64,000 bases of DNA from Granulicatella elegans (GCF_020735385.1 NZ_CP085953.1:1826621-1890620), one strand, 5' to 3'. Shown: positions 38,689-49,505, numbered from the stretch's first letter. Notes: generated by a model from the letters alone, not told the origin. Program-made: numbers and translations.

Positions 38689-40869
38689 TTACAATTCTAC
38701 TTTTGCAACTATTGTGTTAGCTGCAAGAGAACCAGTTTGTTCTAAATGAACTGATTGAATCGCATCAGCATTTGTGAAGACAACGATAGTTGAAGTTTCA
38801 CGTCCTGCTTCACGAATAGCATCCAAGTCAGCTGTGACAAGTAAGTCACCAACTGCAACTTTTTGTCCTTCAGTAACATGAACTATAAATGGTTTCCCTT
38901 CAAGACTTACTGTGTCCAATCCAATGTGAACTAGTACTTCAAGACCTGCTTCAGTCACAAGCCCTAAAGCATGTTTTGTAGGGAAAATGCTAGATACAGT
39001 ACCTGAAACTGGAGAAACAATGTTTCCATTTGCAGGTTCTACAGCAAATCCATCCCCCATCATTTTTTGAGAAAATACTGGATCTTTTACTTGTTCTAAG
39101 GCAATGACTTGCCCATCTGCTACTGAGTAAACTTCCTCAGTTAGACCTTTGAAGTGAACAGCGTTTTGTTGTGCTCCCGTCATTTGAGTTGGAAGAGTTT
39201 CAGGAATGACTTCCCCTGAATCAAGGATATCTTGGATATCAGATTTCAATACGTCGGCTTTTGGACCGTAAATAGCTTGAACCCCTTGTCCTTTCATGAC
39301 AAGACCCATAGCTCCTTCTGCTTTCCATTGTTCTGCATCACCGACTTTATCAGCGTCTTTTACAGTTACACGAAGACGAGTCATACATGCGTCAACATCA
39401 ACGATGTTTGCACGCCCACCAAGAAGGTTAATAATATTTACAGCTTGAGAACCTTCTGCAACTTTCACTTCACTACTAGATTCTTCTGAACCTTCAGTAG
39501 TTTCGTAGTTACCGTTACGTCCTGGAGTTGCATAATTGAATTTTTGAATCATGAAGTTTGCGATAAAGTACATAATTACAGCGAAAAGAACTGTTACCCA
39601 AACAAAGTTAATGATATCCATACCGATACCAGCACTAATCGCAATAGGTGTACGAGTCAAGAACTCGATTGAACCAAATGAGTGCATACGTAGGTTCACC
39701 ACATCAGCCATAGCGAAGGCAGCACCTTGAACAAGTGAATAAACAAGATATAAAGGTGTTGCGATAAACATAAACATGTATTCGATTGGCTCAGTAACCC
39801 CTGTCAAGAATGTTGCAAGAGCTGTTGCAATCATCATACCTTTGTATTTGTGTTTCTTATCCTCATCAACATTACGATAAACAGCAACAATCACACCCAT
39901 TAAGATACCGAATGAACCAATCATTTGTCCAACTTTAAAACGAGCTGGATGAACAGTATCTAACAATTGTTGGTAATGACTTGCATCTGTACCTTTAAGG
40001 TTCACAAGGTCAGTAATCCATGCAAGCCATAGTGGGTCTTGACCAAATACTTGAGTACCTTTAGCTGCACCTGTCATAATTTCATAAGTACCACCAAGAG
40101 CTGTATAGTTCATTGGGATAGTTAACATATGGTGAAGACCAAATGGCAATAGTAAACGTTCCAAAGTACCATACAAGAATGGTGCAAGAATTGGAGCATT
40201 TTCTTGTGAGTTAGCAATCCAAATACCAAAACTATTGATACCAGTTTGCACAAGTGGCCAAAGAATTGAAAGAATAATTGCTGCAATAGCAGAGCGAAGA
40301 ATAACTACAAATGGTACAAAACGTTTCCCGTTAAAGAATGAAAGTGCATCAGGAAGTTTACGGAAATTGTAGTATTTGTTAAAAGCTGTAGCCCCTACAA
40401 ATCCAGAAATAATCCCTACGAATACCCCCATGTTCAACGCAGGAGCTTCCATAACGCTGATGAAATAATCAGCAACTTTGATGGAACCTCCAAACAGAGT
40501 TGTTACCATTGCTTCAGGATTTTTTAACATATCTCCTGATACACCAAAGATTGTACCAGTGATACGATTAATTAAAATGAAGGCAAGTCCAGCGGCAAAA
40601 GCACCACCAGCACGTTCTTTAGCCCAGCTTCCTCCAATCGCTAGGGCAAACAAAATATGAAGGTTACCGATAACACCCCAACCAATTTGCTCAAGAATTC
40701 CACCTGTAATTACAAGTGGTGCAAAAGTTGGGTTAATCATAACAAGCGACTTACCGATTGAAATCATCAAACCAGCAGCCGGCATAACAGCGATAACCAC
40801 CATTAAAGCCTTACCGAATTTTTGCCAAAACTCGAAAGACAAGATATTTTTAAATGTATCTTTCATCAT
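38689..40869 (-). CDS. PTS glucose/maltose-type transporter EIICBA
   Basis: Takes up and phosphorylates a hexose or maltose-type sugar. 726 residues: EIIC membrane domain (1-430, ending near NFMIQKFNYATPGRNG), EIIB with phospho-Cys in DVDACMTRLRV (about 485), and EIIA with phospho-His in VLVHIGLDTVSLEG (about 650). From memory it is strikingly close to the oral-streptococcal PtsG-type IICBA, suggesting recent import. AAAGGAGATTTGG precedes the ATG. A cre palindrome and promoter lie directly upstream. Confidence 0.93.
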   Translation of the reverse strand: MMKDTFKNILSFEFWQKFGKALMVVIAVMPAAGLMISIGKSLVMINPTFAPLVITGGILEQIGWGVIGNLHILFALAIGGSWAKERAGGAFAAGLAFILINRITGTIFGVSGDMLKNPEAMVTTLFGGSIKVADYFISVMEAPALNMGVFVGIISGFVGATAFNKYYNFRKLPDALSFFNGKRFVPFVVILRSAIAAIILSILWPLVQTGINSFGIWIANSQENAPILAPFLYGTLERLLLPFGLHHMLTIPMNYTALGGTYEIMTGAAKGTQVFGQDPLWLAWITDLVNLKGTDASHYQQLLDTVHPARFKVGQMIGSFGILMGVIVAVYRNVDEDKKHKYKGMMIATALATFLTGVTEPIEYMFMFIATPLYLVYSLVQGAAFAMADVVNLRMHSFGSIEFLTRTPIAISAGIGMDIINFVWVTVLFAVIMYFIANFMIQKFNYATPGRNGNYETTEGSEESSSEVKVAEGSQAVNIINLLGGRANIVDVDACMTRLRVTVKDADKVGDAEQWKAEGAMGLVMKGQGVQAIYGPKADVLKSDIQDILDSGEVIPETLPTQMTGAQQNAVHFKGLTEEVYSVADGQVIALEQVKDPVFSQKMMGDGFAVEPANGNIVSPVSGTVSSIFPTKHALGLVTEAGLEVLVHIGLDTVSLEGKPFIVHVTEGQKVAVGDLLVTADLDAIREAGRETSTIVVFTNADAIQSVHLEQTGSLAANTIVAKVEL

Positions 40870-40896
40870 CCAAATCTCCTTTATTTTTTAATTTTA

Positions 40897-40910
40897 AGCA
40901 AACGTTTGCA
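40897..40910 (-). promoter_or_regulatory. cre site (CcpA or LacI-type operator) for the PTS gene
   Basis: TGCAAACGTTTGCT on the minus strand fits the cre consensus WGNAANCGNWNNCW at every fixed position. It is centred about 15 bases past the expected transcription start, a repressing position. Confidence 0.8.
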
Positions 40911-40924
40911 CTACTTATAGATTT

Positions 40925-40952
40925 ATTATAACATTTTACTGTTTTTTGTAAA
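40925..40952 (-). promoter_or_regulatory. SigA promoter for the PTS gene
   Basis: Minus-strand -35 TTTACA (40952-40947), 16-base spacer, -10 TATAAT (40930-40925). Confidence 0.7.
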
Positions 40953-41053
40953 GTATTTTACAAAAAGAAGTAGTAGATTACTGAATATGATAAAGAGAAA
41001 TATAAACGCCAATCTAAAAATGTACAAAAGTGAGAATTTAAAAATGTACAATG

Positions 41054-41777
<724 letters not shown>

Positions 41778-41791
<14 letters not shown>

Positions 41792-42704
41792 GATGATAAA
41801 AATCTCCTATCTTTTTCAGTTGATGTTGAGTTTGTTGTATTTTTTCATTTAATTCTTCCAACGTTAATTTTCCTTGATAGGCATGAATTTCATCTAATAG
41901 TTTCATTTGTGTTTCTACTTTTCCTTTTTAAGAAGGACGTCCTGCCACACATGGCTTTAAGATAAATTGATAATCTTTTGAAAATTGATCAAATTTTACA
42001 TTTACTTTTCCAGAAGCATAATTTGTACGAGCTTCATCCATAATTGTTTTCATATTGTCACTAATGACTGCTTTAGGAATTCCTCCTAATTTTTCGAATA
42101 AACTATCTAAAGCATGGAATAAAGTTTCTTGTTTTCGATTGAATGTAAGAAGATACACAGAATATCTAGAATAACCCAGCACTCCAACGAATACATTTAA
42201 AGAATGAATTTCTCCATCAGAGGTTGTAAAGCGAATATCTTCTTTCCAATCAATTTGAAGTTGTTCTCCTGATTCTGTTTCGAATCGTAATAAAGCAGGT
42301 TGTTTAGGCGTTGATTGACGCTTATTAAAATATTGTTGAAATTCTTGATGATTGGAAATGTATTTTCTAAAGTTCGATTCACTGATAGTCAAATCATGAT
42401 TTTCTACTAAATAACGCCATAAATTAGCTTTGTAGTAAAACGTTTGTAAGGTGTCGTCACTCAGTAATTCTTGAATAACTGGATGTAATGAATCGATTTT
42501 TGATTTTCTAACTTTGATTTTAGGTTTAGTAAAGCCATTATAATACTTTTTAACAGTTCTACGATCTACCTGAAGTTCTCTAGCTAAAAGAGAGAAATTA
42601 GGTTTCATGTGTTGTGCCTCCATAATCATGCGTAATTTTGGTAAATCAGATAATTCATTTACCTGGAATTGTTTTAAAATAATTGTTTTATCTATTTTTG
42701 TCAT
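41778..42704 (-). pseudogene. IstA transposase, one in-frame TAA, shortened
   Basis: From ATG 42704 (GAGGTG 9 bases upstream) the frame has HTH region LLARELQVDRRTVKKYYNGF and rve core (QIDWKEDI, VFVGVLGYSRYSVY, VISDNMKTIM), then stops at TAA 41930-41928 after CVAGRPS; the same phase continues KGKVETQMKLLDEIHAYQGKL to TAG 41778. About 308 codons in all, shorter than most IstA proteins, so the C-terminal part is probably deleted. Overlaps istB by 14 bases as usual. Confidence 0.85.
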
Positions 42705-42840
42705 AATGATTTTCACCTCAGTCTCATTATGACAGATGAATCAATTTTGTACATTTTTAAATTCCCGAATGTGTGCATTATTATAGTAGCATTTATAGTT
42801 GCACTTGACTTGACAATTCACGAATATAATAACGTCACTA

Positions 42841-42876
42841 AAAAAGGAATTAATTAACTTGAAATTAATTAATTCC
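42841..42876 (-). terminator. Terminator after the cellobiose-type PTS operon
   Basis: GGAATTAATTAA (42846-42857) pairs perfectly with TTAATTAATTCC (42865-42876); the minus strand then reads TTTTTT. Confidence 0.8.
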
Positions 42877-42976
42877 TCCGATAATACTGCGTTATAATTC
42901 CAATTTTACAATGAGCATAATTTTTAAAGTAGTTTCAAATAAGTTAGCTATTTAATCATCTAACACTTTACAAAAT

Positions 42977-43318
42977 TTATAATTTTGAATTTAATTTTGT
43001 CTCTAACATGTTTACTTTTTCAGTTAATTTTACGATTTCTTGCGTTAAATCATTTATTACCAAACTTGTCATTAAATGATCCTGACTATGAATAGTGATT
43101 AAATTTAACTCTACATCGCTTTCATTTGCTTCTAAACATATTAATTTTGTTTGATCATTATGCGCTTCTACAAGAGATAAATGAGCTTGCTTCAAACACT
43201 CTTCACAGTTTTTCTTATCATTCTTAATTATACTTTCGATAGCTTCTATTGATTTACTTCTCGCCTCACCTGCATTTATTATAATAGACATAACAGTTTG
43301 TACTTGTTCATCATTCAT
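42977..43318 (-). CDS. PTS EIIA, lactose/cellobiose family
   Basis: 113-residue EIIA of the Lac family; phosphorylated by HPr and passes phosphate to EIIB. Phospho-His is in SLVEAHNDQTKLI, and IHSQDHLMTSLVI is the second family motif. The C-terminal helix is coiled-coil-like. Last gene of the operon, 4 bases after EIIB. Confidence 0.9.
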   Translation of the reverse strand: MNDEQVQTVMSIIINAGEARSKSIEAIESIIKNDKKNCEECLKQAHLSLVEAHNDQTKLICLEANESDVELNLITIHSQDHLMTSLVINDLTQEIVKLTEKVNMLETKLNSKL

Positions 43319-43322
43319 AACT

Positions 43323-43640
43323 TTAACCTTCTGAAATTAAATTTAATGCGTCATCTAATACTTTAGCACCATTCATAGAACCATAATCCATTATATTAAT
43401 GATTGACAATTTTACACCTAATTGAGAGCATTTTTCTTTATATTTTTCTTCCAAAAACTTAACTTGAGGTCCTAATAAAACTAAATCAATTTTTTCAGTT
43501 TCTAACACTTCTTCTGCTTGTGCCTCTGCTTTTGCAAAGATTGAAACTTCTATATTTTTTTCATCAGCTACTTTTAACATTCTAGATACCAACATACTAG
43601 TACTCATTCCAGCTGAACAAACTAACATTATTTTTTTCAT
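43323..43640 (-). CDS. PTS EIIB, lactose/cellobiose family
   Basis: 105-residue EIIB with phospho-Cys8 in MLVCSAGMSTSMLVSRM and the family motif DLVLLGPQVKF. It carries phosphate from EIIA to the sugar bound by EIIC; one base after the EIIC stop. Confidence 0.93.
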   Translation of the reverse strand: MKKIMLVCSAGMSTSMLVSRMLKVADEKNIEVSIFAKAEAQAEEVLETEKIDLVLLGPQVKFLEEKYKEKCSQLGVKLSIINIMDYGSMNGAKVLDDALNLISEG

Positions 43641-43641
43641 A

Positions 43642-44946
43642 TTATTTTACTCCATTTTTATCTAAAAGAATTTGATTTTTTTCTTGTATTTTAAAGAAAG
43701 GATAGTATATAAATACACTAATTACTACTAAAGCCAATGTGAATATTACATTTCTCCAGTCAAAGCTAGACAAATATGCTTGAGCAAAAAATGGTGTGAA
43801 AGATGGATCAACAAGATAACCATTTGATATAATATTTAAATTTTCTGCAACATAAGTTAGTAATAATGAAACAATTGGTGTTAAAATAAATGGAATACCT
43901 AAAATAGGATTAAACACTATTGGAAGGCCAAATATTACTGGTTCATTAATTGAGCAAATCCCCGGAATAAGAGACAACTTACCTATTGTTCGATATTGAG
44001 GAACTTTACTTTTCATCATTAATAAAACTAATCCTAATGTATTTCCCGCACCACCTAATACTGCAATTCTAAACATCTGTAGATTCATAGCATGAGTCAT
44101 AAGTTCCCCATTAGAAAATTGTTCTGCATTTAAGCCAGTTTGTGCAATTCCCAATGTAAATACTATAGGGAATATAATTGAACTTCCATTTATTCCAAAT
44201 AACCATAATAATTGTCCAATAGTAACAATGATTATAAAGCCCCAGATACTTCCTGCAACATTTATTCCTGGAGTTAAAATTTTCATAACAATTGCTGGGA
44301 ATTTATCACCTAAATAACTAATAAATAATAAATTTGTTCCGTAAAAAATAATTATATTTACTAATAAAGGTAACAATGAATTTATAAAATTTGATACCAT
44401 AGGTGGAACTGTATCAGGAAGTTTAATTTTAAAATTATTTTTTTCAAATAATCTTGTTAACTCTACTGAAATTAATCCGATAATAATAGCAATAAATAAA
44501 CCATTAGAACCTAAAAATTCAGTGTCGATTTTACCTTCTGCTACCTTCGTACAAACTAACAAATACGATACAATAGCAATTAAACCATTTGTAGCAGCAT
44601 CAAGTTTATATTGTTTTGCTAACGAATAAGCAATTCCGAATACACTCAAAATTCCTATCAATCCAAATGTTAAATTATAAGGTAGTGTAATTAAATCATA
44701 ATTTTGAACTGCCCAACTTTTCCATAGAGCTAGAAATTTCAAAAGAAAATTTGCATTATTAAAATCAAAATTATCCATATTTATAGGAGGGTTTGCAATA
44801 ATCAAAAAGAATGCACCAATTACCATAAAAGGTAAAGAAAAGAACATACCTGATGATATAGCCTTTAAGTGTCTCTGATTAGCCAACTTATAGGCGAATG
44901 GGCTTAATAAATCATTTAACTTCTCAAGAAAATTTTTTTTACTCAT
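43642..44946 (-). CDS. PTS EIIC, cellobiose/oligo-beta-glucoside type
   Basis: 434-residue membrane transporter with about ten hydrophobic segments and the EIIC motif ICSINEPVIFGLPIVFNP, in which the Glu binds sugar. Family Lac (cellobiose/lichenan branch); exact sugar cannot be told and no phospho-beta-glucosidase gene is in the operon. GAGAGGAGTTTTATC precedes the ATG. Confidence 0.92.
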   Translation of the reverse strand: MSKKNFLEKLNDLLSPFAYKLANQRHLKAISSGMFFSLPFMVIGAFFLIIANPPINMDNFDFNNANFLLKFLALWKSWAVQNYDLITLPYNLTFGLIGILSVFGIAYSLAKQYKLDAATNGLIAIVSYLLVCTKVAEGKIDTEFLGSNGLFIAIIIGLISVELTRLFEKNNFKIKLPDTVPPMVSNFINSLLPLLVNIIIFYGTNLLFISYLGDKFPAIVMKILTPGINVAGSIWGFIIIVTIGQLLWLFGINGSSIIFPIVFTLGIAQTGLNAEQFSNGELMTHAMNLQMFRIAVLGGAGNTLGLVLLMMKSKVPQYRTIGKLSLIPGICSINEPVIFGLPIVFNPILGIPFILTPIVSLLLTYVAENLNIISNGYLVDPSFTPFFAQAYLSSFDWRNVIFTLALVVISVFIYYPFFKIQEKNQILLDKNGVK

Positions 44947-44961
44947 GATAAAACTCCTCTC

Positions 44962-45576
44962 TTAACTTTGCCAATTATTAAATTTAAACTCCGTTTCAGT
45001 TTTACTACTTGAATAATATTTTTCTAACAGTTTCTCATATTCTTCTTTATAATTATTGTCGACTTCTGCTTGAGGAAAAACTTTACTTGCTTCTTTTAAA
45101 AAGTGTTCAGAACCTCTACCAAGTTCTTGTCCTCTTAAAGTATGCTTATCTAAAGCAATATCTGGTATCTCTGGAACATATCCTAATGCAAAATTTTTTA
45201 TAATAATATTTTTTAATAAATCAGAAGAACGATCCTTCATAGATCCACACATTAATCTAATCGCATGGATAAAGAACATTGCCCGATCGGGTTCAGCATA
45301 CAAAAATTCTTTTCTCATTGTATTTAAAGACTGAACAATCACAGCCATCTGTGGATTTCCCATCCCAATATCTTCTACTGAAATTGCTAATAATCTTCTC
45401 CATAATTTTTCTTCCATTTGAGGAGAGGTAATATACATTTCATACGCAAATTCGCATGCTTCTCTTTCTTTCCCCCTACGTATACTTTTTTGTAATGAGG
45501 AAATCACCTCATCAGCAGCTAAATCATTTCTTGTTCTCATACGAGCCCAAGGATCACTTACATATCTTTTACTCAT
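44962..45576 (-). CDS. Orphan RarA/MgsA C-terminal-like protein
   Basis: 204 residues resembling only the C-terminal oligomerisation domain of the RarA/MgsA AAA ATPase: VISSLQKSIRRG matches the ISALxKSxRG motif, WRRLLAISVEDIGMGNPQ matches ARRLxxIAxEDIGxADP, and DIALDKHTLRGQELGRG lies where RarA has its C-terminal motif. There is no Walker A or AAA domain. First structural gene of the PTS operon, with AAGGAGGAATAAAAG before the ATG. A metabolic or regulatory role is suggested by context but unproven. Confidence 0.75.
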   Translation of the reverse strand: MSKRYVSDPWARMRTRNDLAADEVISSLQKSIRRGKEREACEFAYEMYITSPQMEEKLWRRLLAISVEDIGMGNPQMAVIVQSLNTMRKEFLYAEPDRAMFFIHAIRLMCGSMKDRSSDLLKNIIIKNFALGYVPEIPDIALDKHTLRGQELGRGSEHFLKEASKVFPQAEVDNNYKEEYEKLLEKYYSSSKTETEFKFNNWQS

Positions 45577-45667
45577 CTTTTATTCCTCCTTCTTTATTTA
45601 TAGTTTTATTATAGTTCTGGTATAAATTAAACTCCACACAAAAAACTACCGTATATAAAACGGTAGT

Positions 45668-47527
45668 TTAGTGTAATATTTCTAATAAAGCTTCGTATGA
45701 GGAATTATTAATTAGATAATTTATTCTATTTTCATCAAAAAAAACATTACTAATTTTATCGTAAAATTCTTCAAGATTTTTATTTTCTTCATTGCCTATA
45801 GAAATCAAGAAAATAACTTGAACTTTACGACTCTCCCATAAAATAGGACGTTTTAATGTTGCAACTACAACGAAGCTAGACTCACTCATCATTTCATATG
45901 GATGAGGAATTGCTACTAAATTTTCTAAATCAGTTTTGCCCATTTTTTCTCTTATAAGAACTGATTCTAAAAAATTATCAGACGTTAAATTATTTTTCAT
46001 AGCACAATTGCACATTTCCTGTATTATATCTTCTTTTTTCTCTAAATCTAAATTTGAAATAAATAATTCTTTCGAAAAATATTTTAACCAACTTTTAGAA
46101 TTGGAATTTTCTAACTGTTTCCGATATCTATTTATATCTTCTTTTTTTGGAAATAAATTTATCTCTAATATTGGAATATTAAACTTCATATTTAAGTTTG
46201 TTGTCGTAAAAATATAATCAATATTATTTTTTTTAAAATCAAATTTCTTTATATTTTCAACACTACATTCATAAATGTTTCCTAAAAAATCTCCAAAGTT
46301 TCTTTTACATTTAAGTTTTAAAAGATTACTGTTTTTCAATCCTGATTCACAAACTAAAATTATATTTTTCTTCCTTTTCTGCTCACTTTTTTGTTCCAAT
46401 GACAATGCAAAAATAATAGCAATTAAACTAATCTCTTCATCTGGAAGTCGCTTGTTATAATACGATTCTAATATAATACTTCCTGTAAGCGCAATTGTAT
46501 ATGATAAAGGATATTCTCTTTTTAATTCATCCAATAAGGGATTTTTGATAAAAATATCATATTTCATTCTAATATCCATTAATACTAAATGTTTACTTAG
46601 TGATAAAATTAAGTCTAAATCATCACTAAAATCAATTCTTAGAGTACTATTTATAATTTCTAAAATTTTTAATACGAGATTATTAATTCTATTAGTAATT
46701 ATAAAATTTGGTGCAAATTGAATATATGAATCAGAAGGTAGTACAGAAACGAACTGTAACATAAAAGCATCCGCTTCTTTTCTGCAAAAGGAAATACCAT
46801 ACATATTTTCAATAATATTAATATATTCATCTGTAATATTTTTTAGTTTTTCACTAAACTTTTCATTTTTGTAAAAAGCTAAAATACGGTAATTTTTACT
46901 AATTCTATTAATTGAAACAATAATATATTTCATAAAATAGTCGAATGAAATTTCTGACATTGAGATTTCATTTTTACTATTCTCTTCAATAATACTTTTA
47001 ATTAGTTGTTCATATTCTCTAATATCGAATTCGTCACTATAGTTATTTATAATACAAATTCGTTTATTTAATTCTGAACCAACAATTCTAACACCATAAT
47101 TAGGTCGCCTTTCAATTTCTAAATTATATATAGCTACATCGTTTTCAATTTTCTTTAAAATATTTGAAATAGTATTTCTAGATATATATAATTCATCACT
47201 CAAATAATCAATTTTCACAAACGTTTCTTCATTCAATAGTGTTCTTAAAATAAATTTTTTTCTCTCGTCTGTTGTATTTGGAAAATTAATTTCCTTTGAC
47301 TCTTCAATAAGTTTATCAAATAATTGATGATTCTTAATTTCTAATAAATATCCGTAATGTTTTTTTGAAATAATACTCGCACCATATTTTGCTATAATTT
47401 CATTTATTTCTTTAATCCTATTTCTAAATGTTTTATCACTAATCGATAACTCTTTTGATAAATCACGTGAAGTCTTAAATTCACTTTCAGAAAGTCTAGT
47501 TAAAATCTCATACAAATTTGCATCCAT
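45668..47527 (-). CDS. PRD-containing PTS-controlled activator (LicR/MtlR type)
   Basis: About 619 residues: two N-terminal HTH regions (FKTSRDLSKELSISDKTFRNR and IDYLSDELYISRNTISNILK), two PRD domains (about 165-380), an EIIB-like domain with Cys in LVCESGLKNSN (about 400), and an EIIA-like domain with His in LVAIPHPYEM (about 565). Phosphorylation by HPr and the cognate EIIs tunes activity. ATG 47527 is chosen because AATAGGAGTATTTAAT lies just before it. Presumably activates the downstream PTS operon. Confidence 0.9.
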   Translation of the reverse strand: MDANLYEILTRLSESEFKTSRDLSKELSISDKTFRNRIKEINEIIAKYGASIISKKHYGYLLEIKNHQLFDKLIEESKEINFPNTTDERKKFILRTLLNEETFVKIDYLSDELYISRNTISNILKKIENDVAIYNLEIERRPNYGVRIVGSELNKRICIINNYSDEFDIREYEQLIKSIIEENSKNEISMSEISFDYFMKYIIVSINRISKNYRILAFYKNEKFSEKLKNITDEYINIIENMYGISFCRKEADAFMLQFVSVLPSDSYIQFAPNFIITNRINNLVLKILEIINSTLRIDFSDDLDLILSLSKHLVLMDIRMKYDIFIKNPLLDELKREYPLSYTIALTGSIILESYYNKRLPDEEISLIAIIFALSLEQKSEQKRKKNIILVCESGLKNSNLLKLKCKRNFGDFLGNIYECSVENIKKFDFKKNNIDYIFTTTNLNMKFNIPILEINLFPKKEDINRYRKQLENSNSKSWLKYFSKELFISNLDLEKKEDIIQEMCNCAMKNNLTSDNFLESVLIREKMGKTDLENLVAIPHPYEMMSESSFVVVATLKRPILWESRKVQVIFLISIGNEENKNLEEFYDKISNVFFDENRINYLINNSSYEALLEILH

Positions 47528-47958
47528 ATTAAATACTCCTATTCTACAATACAAATTCTAAACCTAATGAAAATGTACGTCAATATACCGAATATCTTAT
47601 AAATTAAAATTTTTCAAAAAACAACTATTTGTAACAATACGAAAAAAATTATCTTCTAAATGCTTCTCCATAAACTCACGTGAAATAGAAATGATGTTTT
47701 TGTGAGAATAATCCTCACTTTTACAAACTTACTTGCATCCATTGCTACTTCGTGTTAATTCAAACAATTTTACTATTATTATTTTCTAACCTGAAGATGT
47801 TTAAACAACCAGAAATATTATTCTCAAACATTTGAAAATAAAGATAAAAATCAAAAGTTATTTCTATTTTTTGAAAATAACTTATAAAATTGATAGTTAT
47901 TTCTAAATATTTGGAAATAATTACTTCTCAAATCCCACTCAAAAAACGTAAAAATAAA
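47528..47958. other. AT-rich intergenic region with tandem hairpins
   Basis: No ORF. 47651-47705 is related to 37571-37625. 47813-47935 holds three successive imperfect hairpins built on the unit TTATTTCTA...GAAATAA. They precede the PRD regulator on its strand and could be operators, terminators or remnants. Confidence 0.5.
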
Positions 47959-48036
47959 AATGACTTTTCACATTAAAAATGAGATTCGCAAAGCGAAGCT
48001 GCTTGTTTCCATGCTACCAAAGGAAAAGTCAATTTC
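47959..48036. repeat. BOX-like repeat, copy 6 (short form)
   Basis: Arms AATGACTTTTC (47959-47969) and GAAAAGTCAATTTC (48023-48036) with core AATGAGATTCGCAAAGCGAA then GCTGCTTGTTTCC and ATGCTACC. Closest to copy 5. Confidence 0.8.
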
Positions 48037-48055
48037 TATTCCCGGAAATGAAAAA

Positions 48056-48081
48056 ACACTCTGTGAAAATCCACAGAGTGT
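48056..48081 (-). terminator. Terminator after rpsI
   Basis: Perfect ACACTCTGTG/CACAGAGTGT stem followed on the minus strand by TTTTTT. Near-identical to the terminator at 37775-37800. Confidence 0.88.
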
Positions 48082-48103
48082 CGAAATGTTGATATATAAA
48101 ATA

Positions 48104-48496
48104 TTAACGTTTTGAGAATTGTGAAGCTTTACGAGCTTTCTTAAGACCTGGTTTTTTACGTTCTTTCATACGAGGATCACGAGTTAATAAACCAGCAGCT
48201 TTTAAAGCGCCACGGAAATCAGGATCAACTGTTAATAATGCACGAGCGATACCATGACGGATAGCTCCTGATTGACCAGTGAATCCACCACCATTAACGT
48301 TTACTAATACATCATAAGTTCCGATTGTTTCAGTAATGTTTAAAGGTTGTTTGATTACTTCATGTAAGTAAGCAAATGGAATATATTCTTCAATTGATTT
48401 TTTGTTAATAGTAATTTTACCTGTCCCTGGTACTAAGATAACACGGGCAGTTGAGTTTTTACGGCGTCCAGTGCCGCGGTATTGTGCTTGAGCCAA
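48104..48496 (-). CDS. rpsI: 30S ribosomal protein S9
   Basis: 130 residues with the S9 signature [20 protein letters not shown] and the C-terminal [18 protein letters not shown] tail that reaches the P-site tRNA. Start is TTG at 48496 with GGAGGAAAAAGCA before it. Second gene of rplM-rpsI. Confidence 0.98.
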   Translation of the reverse strand: MAQAQYRGTGRRKNSTARVILVPGTGKITINKKSIEEYIPFAYLHEVIKQPLNITETIGTYDVLVNVNGGGFTGQSGAIRHGIARALLTVDPDFRGALKAAGLLTRDPRMKERKKPGLKKARKASQFSKR

Positions 48497-48509
48497 TGCT
48501 TTTTCCTCC

Positions 48510-48953
48510 TTAAATTAGTGATTGGATGTCTACTGCTACTGGTTGTTGTGCAGCATGTGGATGTTCAGCTCCACCGTAAACATGTAATTTAGTAAATTGA
48601 CGACGTCCTAAAGAGTTTTTAGGTAACATGCCTTTGATTGATAATTCAACTAATTTACGAGAGTTGTTTGCACGTAATTCACCAGCTGTACGAGCAGTCA
48701 ATCCACCTGGGTGGTTTGAGTGGTGATAGTAAACTTTATCAGATGCTTTTTTACCTGTTAAAGCAACTTTATCAGCGTTGATGATGATTACGAAATCACC
48801 TGTGTCAACGTTAGGTGTAAATGTTGGTTTGTTTTTTCCACGTAAAATGCTTGCAGCAACAGCTGAAAGACGTCCTAATGGTACATCAGTAGCGTCGATT
48901 ACAACCCAGTTACGTTCAGTAGTGCTAGCTTTTGCCATAAATGTTGTACGCAC
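48510..48953 (-). CDS. rplM: 50S ribosomal protein L13
   Basis: 147 residues, the usual L13 length, from a GTG at 48953 (reads [16 protein letters not shown]). GGAGGA lies 7 bases before this GTG; a TTG further upstream falls inside the ribosome binding site and is rejected. Signature motif [21 protein letters not shown] is near residue 110. Preceded by an L13-type leader. Confidence 0.97.
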   Translation of the reverse strand: MRTTFMAKASTTERNWVVIDATDVPLGRLSAVAASILRGKNKPTFTPNVDTGDFVIIINADKVALTGKKASDKVYYHHSNHPGGLTARTAGELRANNSRKLVELSIKGMLPKNSLGRRQFTKLHVYGGAEHPHAAQQPVAVDIQSLI

Positions 48954-48965
48954 GATTTTTTCCTC

Positions 48966-49023
48966 CAAATTCTTCTTGGTATTTCTTCACATTGAGTTTA
49001 ACGGGGCTCAATGGTGGTTTATC
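48966..49023 (-). ncRNA. L13 leader (autoregulatory 5' UTR), putative
   Basis: The rplM leader reads AAACCACCATTGAGCCCC, then GTTAAACTCAATGTGAAG on the minus strand, with a TTGAG/CTCAA hairpin. This resembles the Firmicute L13 leader motif as I remember it, where L13 binding represses its own operon. Confidence 0.6.
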
Positions 49024-49076
49024 TAATTGGAATATCGAGTGATTCCTTTACTAAATGTAAGTAATCTCTCAGATAA

Positions 49077-49436
49077 TTATTTAGCTAATGCTGATTTAGC
49101 TTGTTCAGCTAAAACAGTGAATGCTGCTGCATCGTTAACTGCTAAGTCGGCTAACATTTTGCGGTTCATTTCGATACCAGCTAATTTTAAGCCGTGCATT
49201 AATTTGCTGTAGCTTAATCCGTTTAAGCGAGCTGCCGCATTGATACGTGCAATCCATAATTTACGGAAATCACGTTTCTTTTGACGACGGTCACGGTAAG
49301 CATACATGTATGATTTCATGACTGCTTGTTTAGCTGTTTTAAATAATTTTGATTTCGCTCCGTAGTAACCTTTAGCTAATTTTAAAACACGGTTACGACG
49401 ACGACGAGTAACTGTTCCACCTTTAACACGTGGCAT
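49077..49436 (-). CDS. rplT: 50S ribosomal protein L20
   Basis: 119 residues; typical [21 protein letters not shown]-terminal region and [15 protein letters not shown] motif. Last gene of infC-rpmI-rplT; L20 is the usual feedback regulator of this operon. Confidence 0.98.
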   Translation of the reverse strand: MPRVKGGTVTRRRRNRVLKLAKGYYGAKSKLFKTAKQAVMKSYMYAYRDRRQKKRDFRKLWIARINAAARLNGLSYSKLMHGLKLAGIEMNRKMLADLAVNDAAAFTVLAEQAKSALAK

Positions 49437-49505
49437 AATTAATTCCTCCTTGGTCTTTCAGTCTCTTGCGACTGTCTAGAAAATGTAATAGTTTTGCGTG
49501 CTGAA

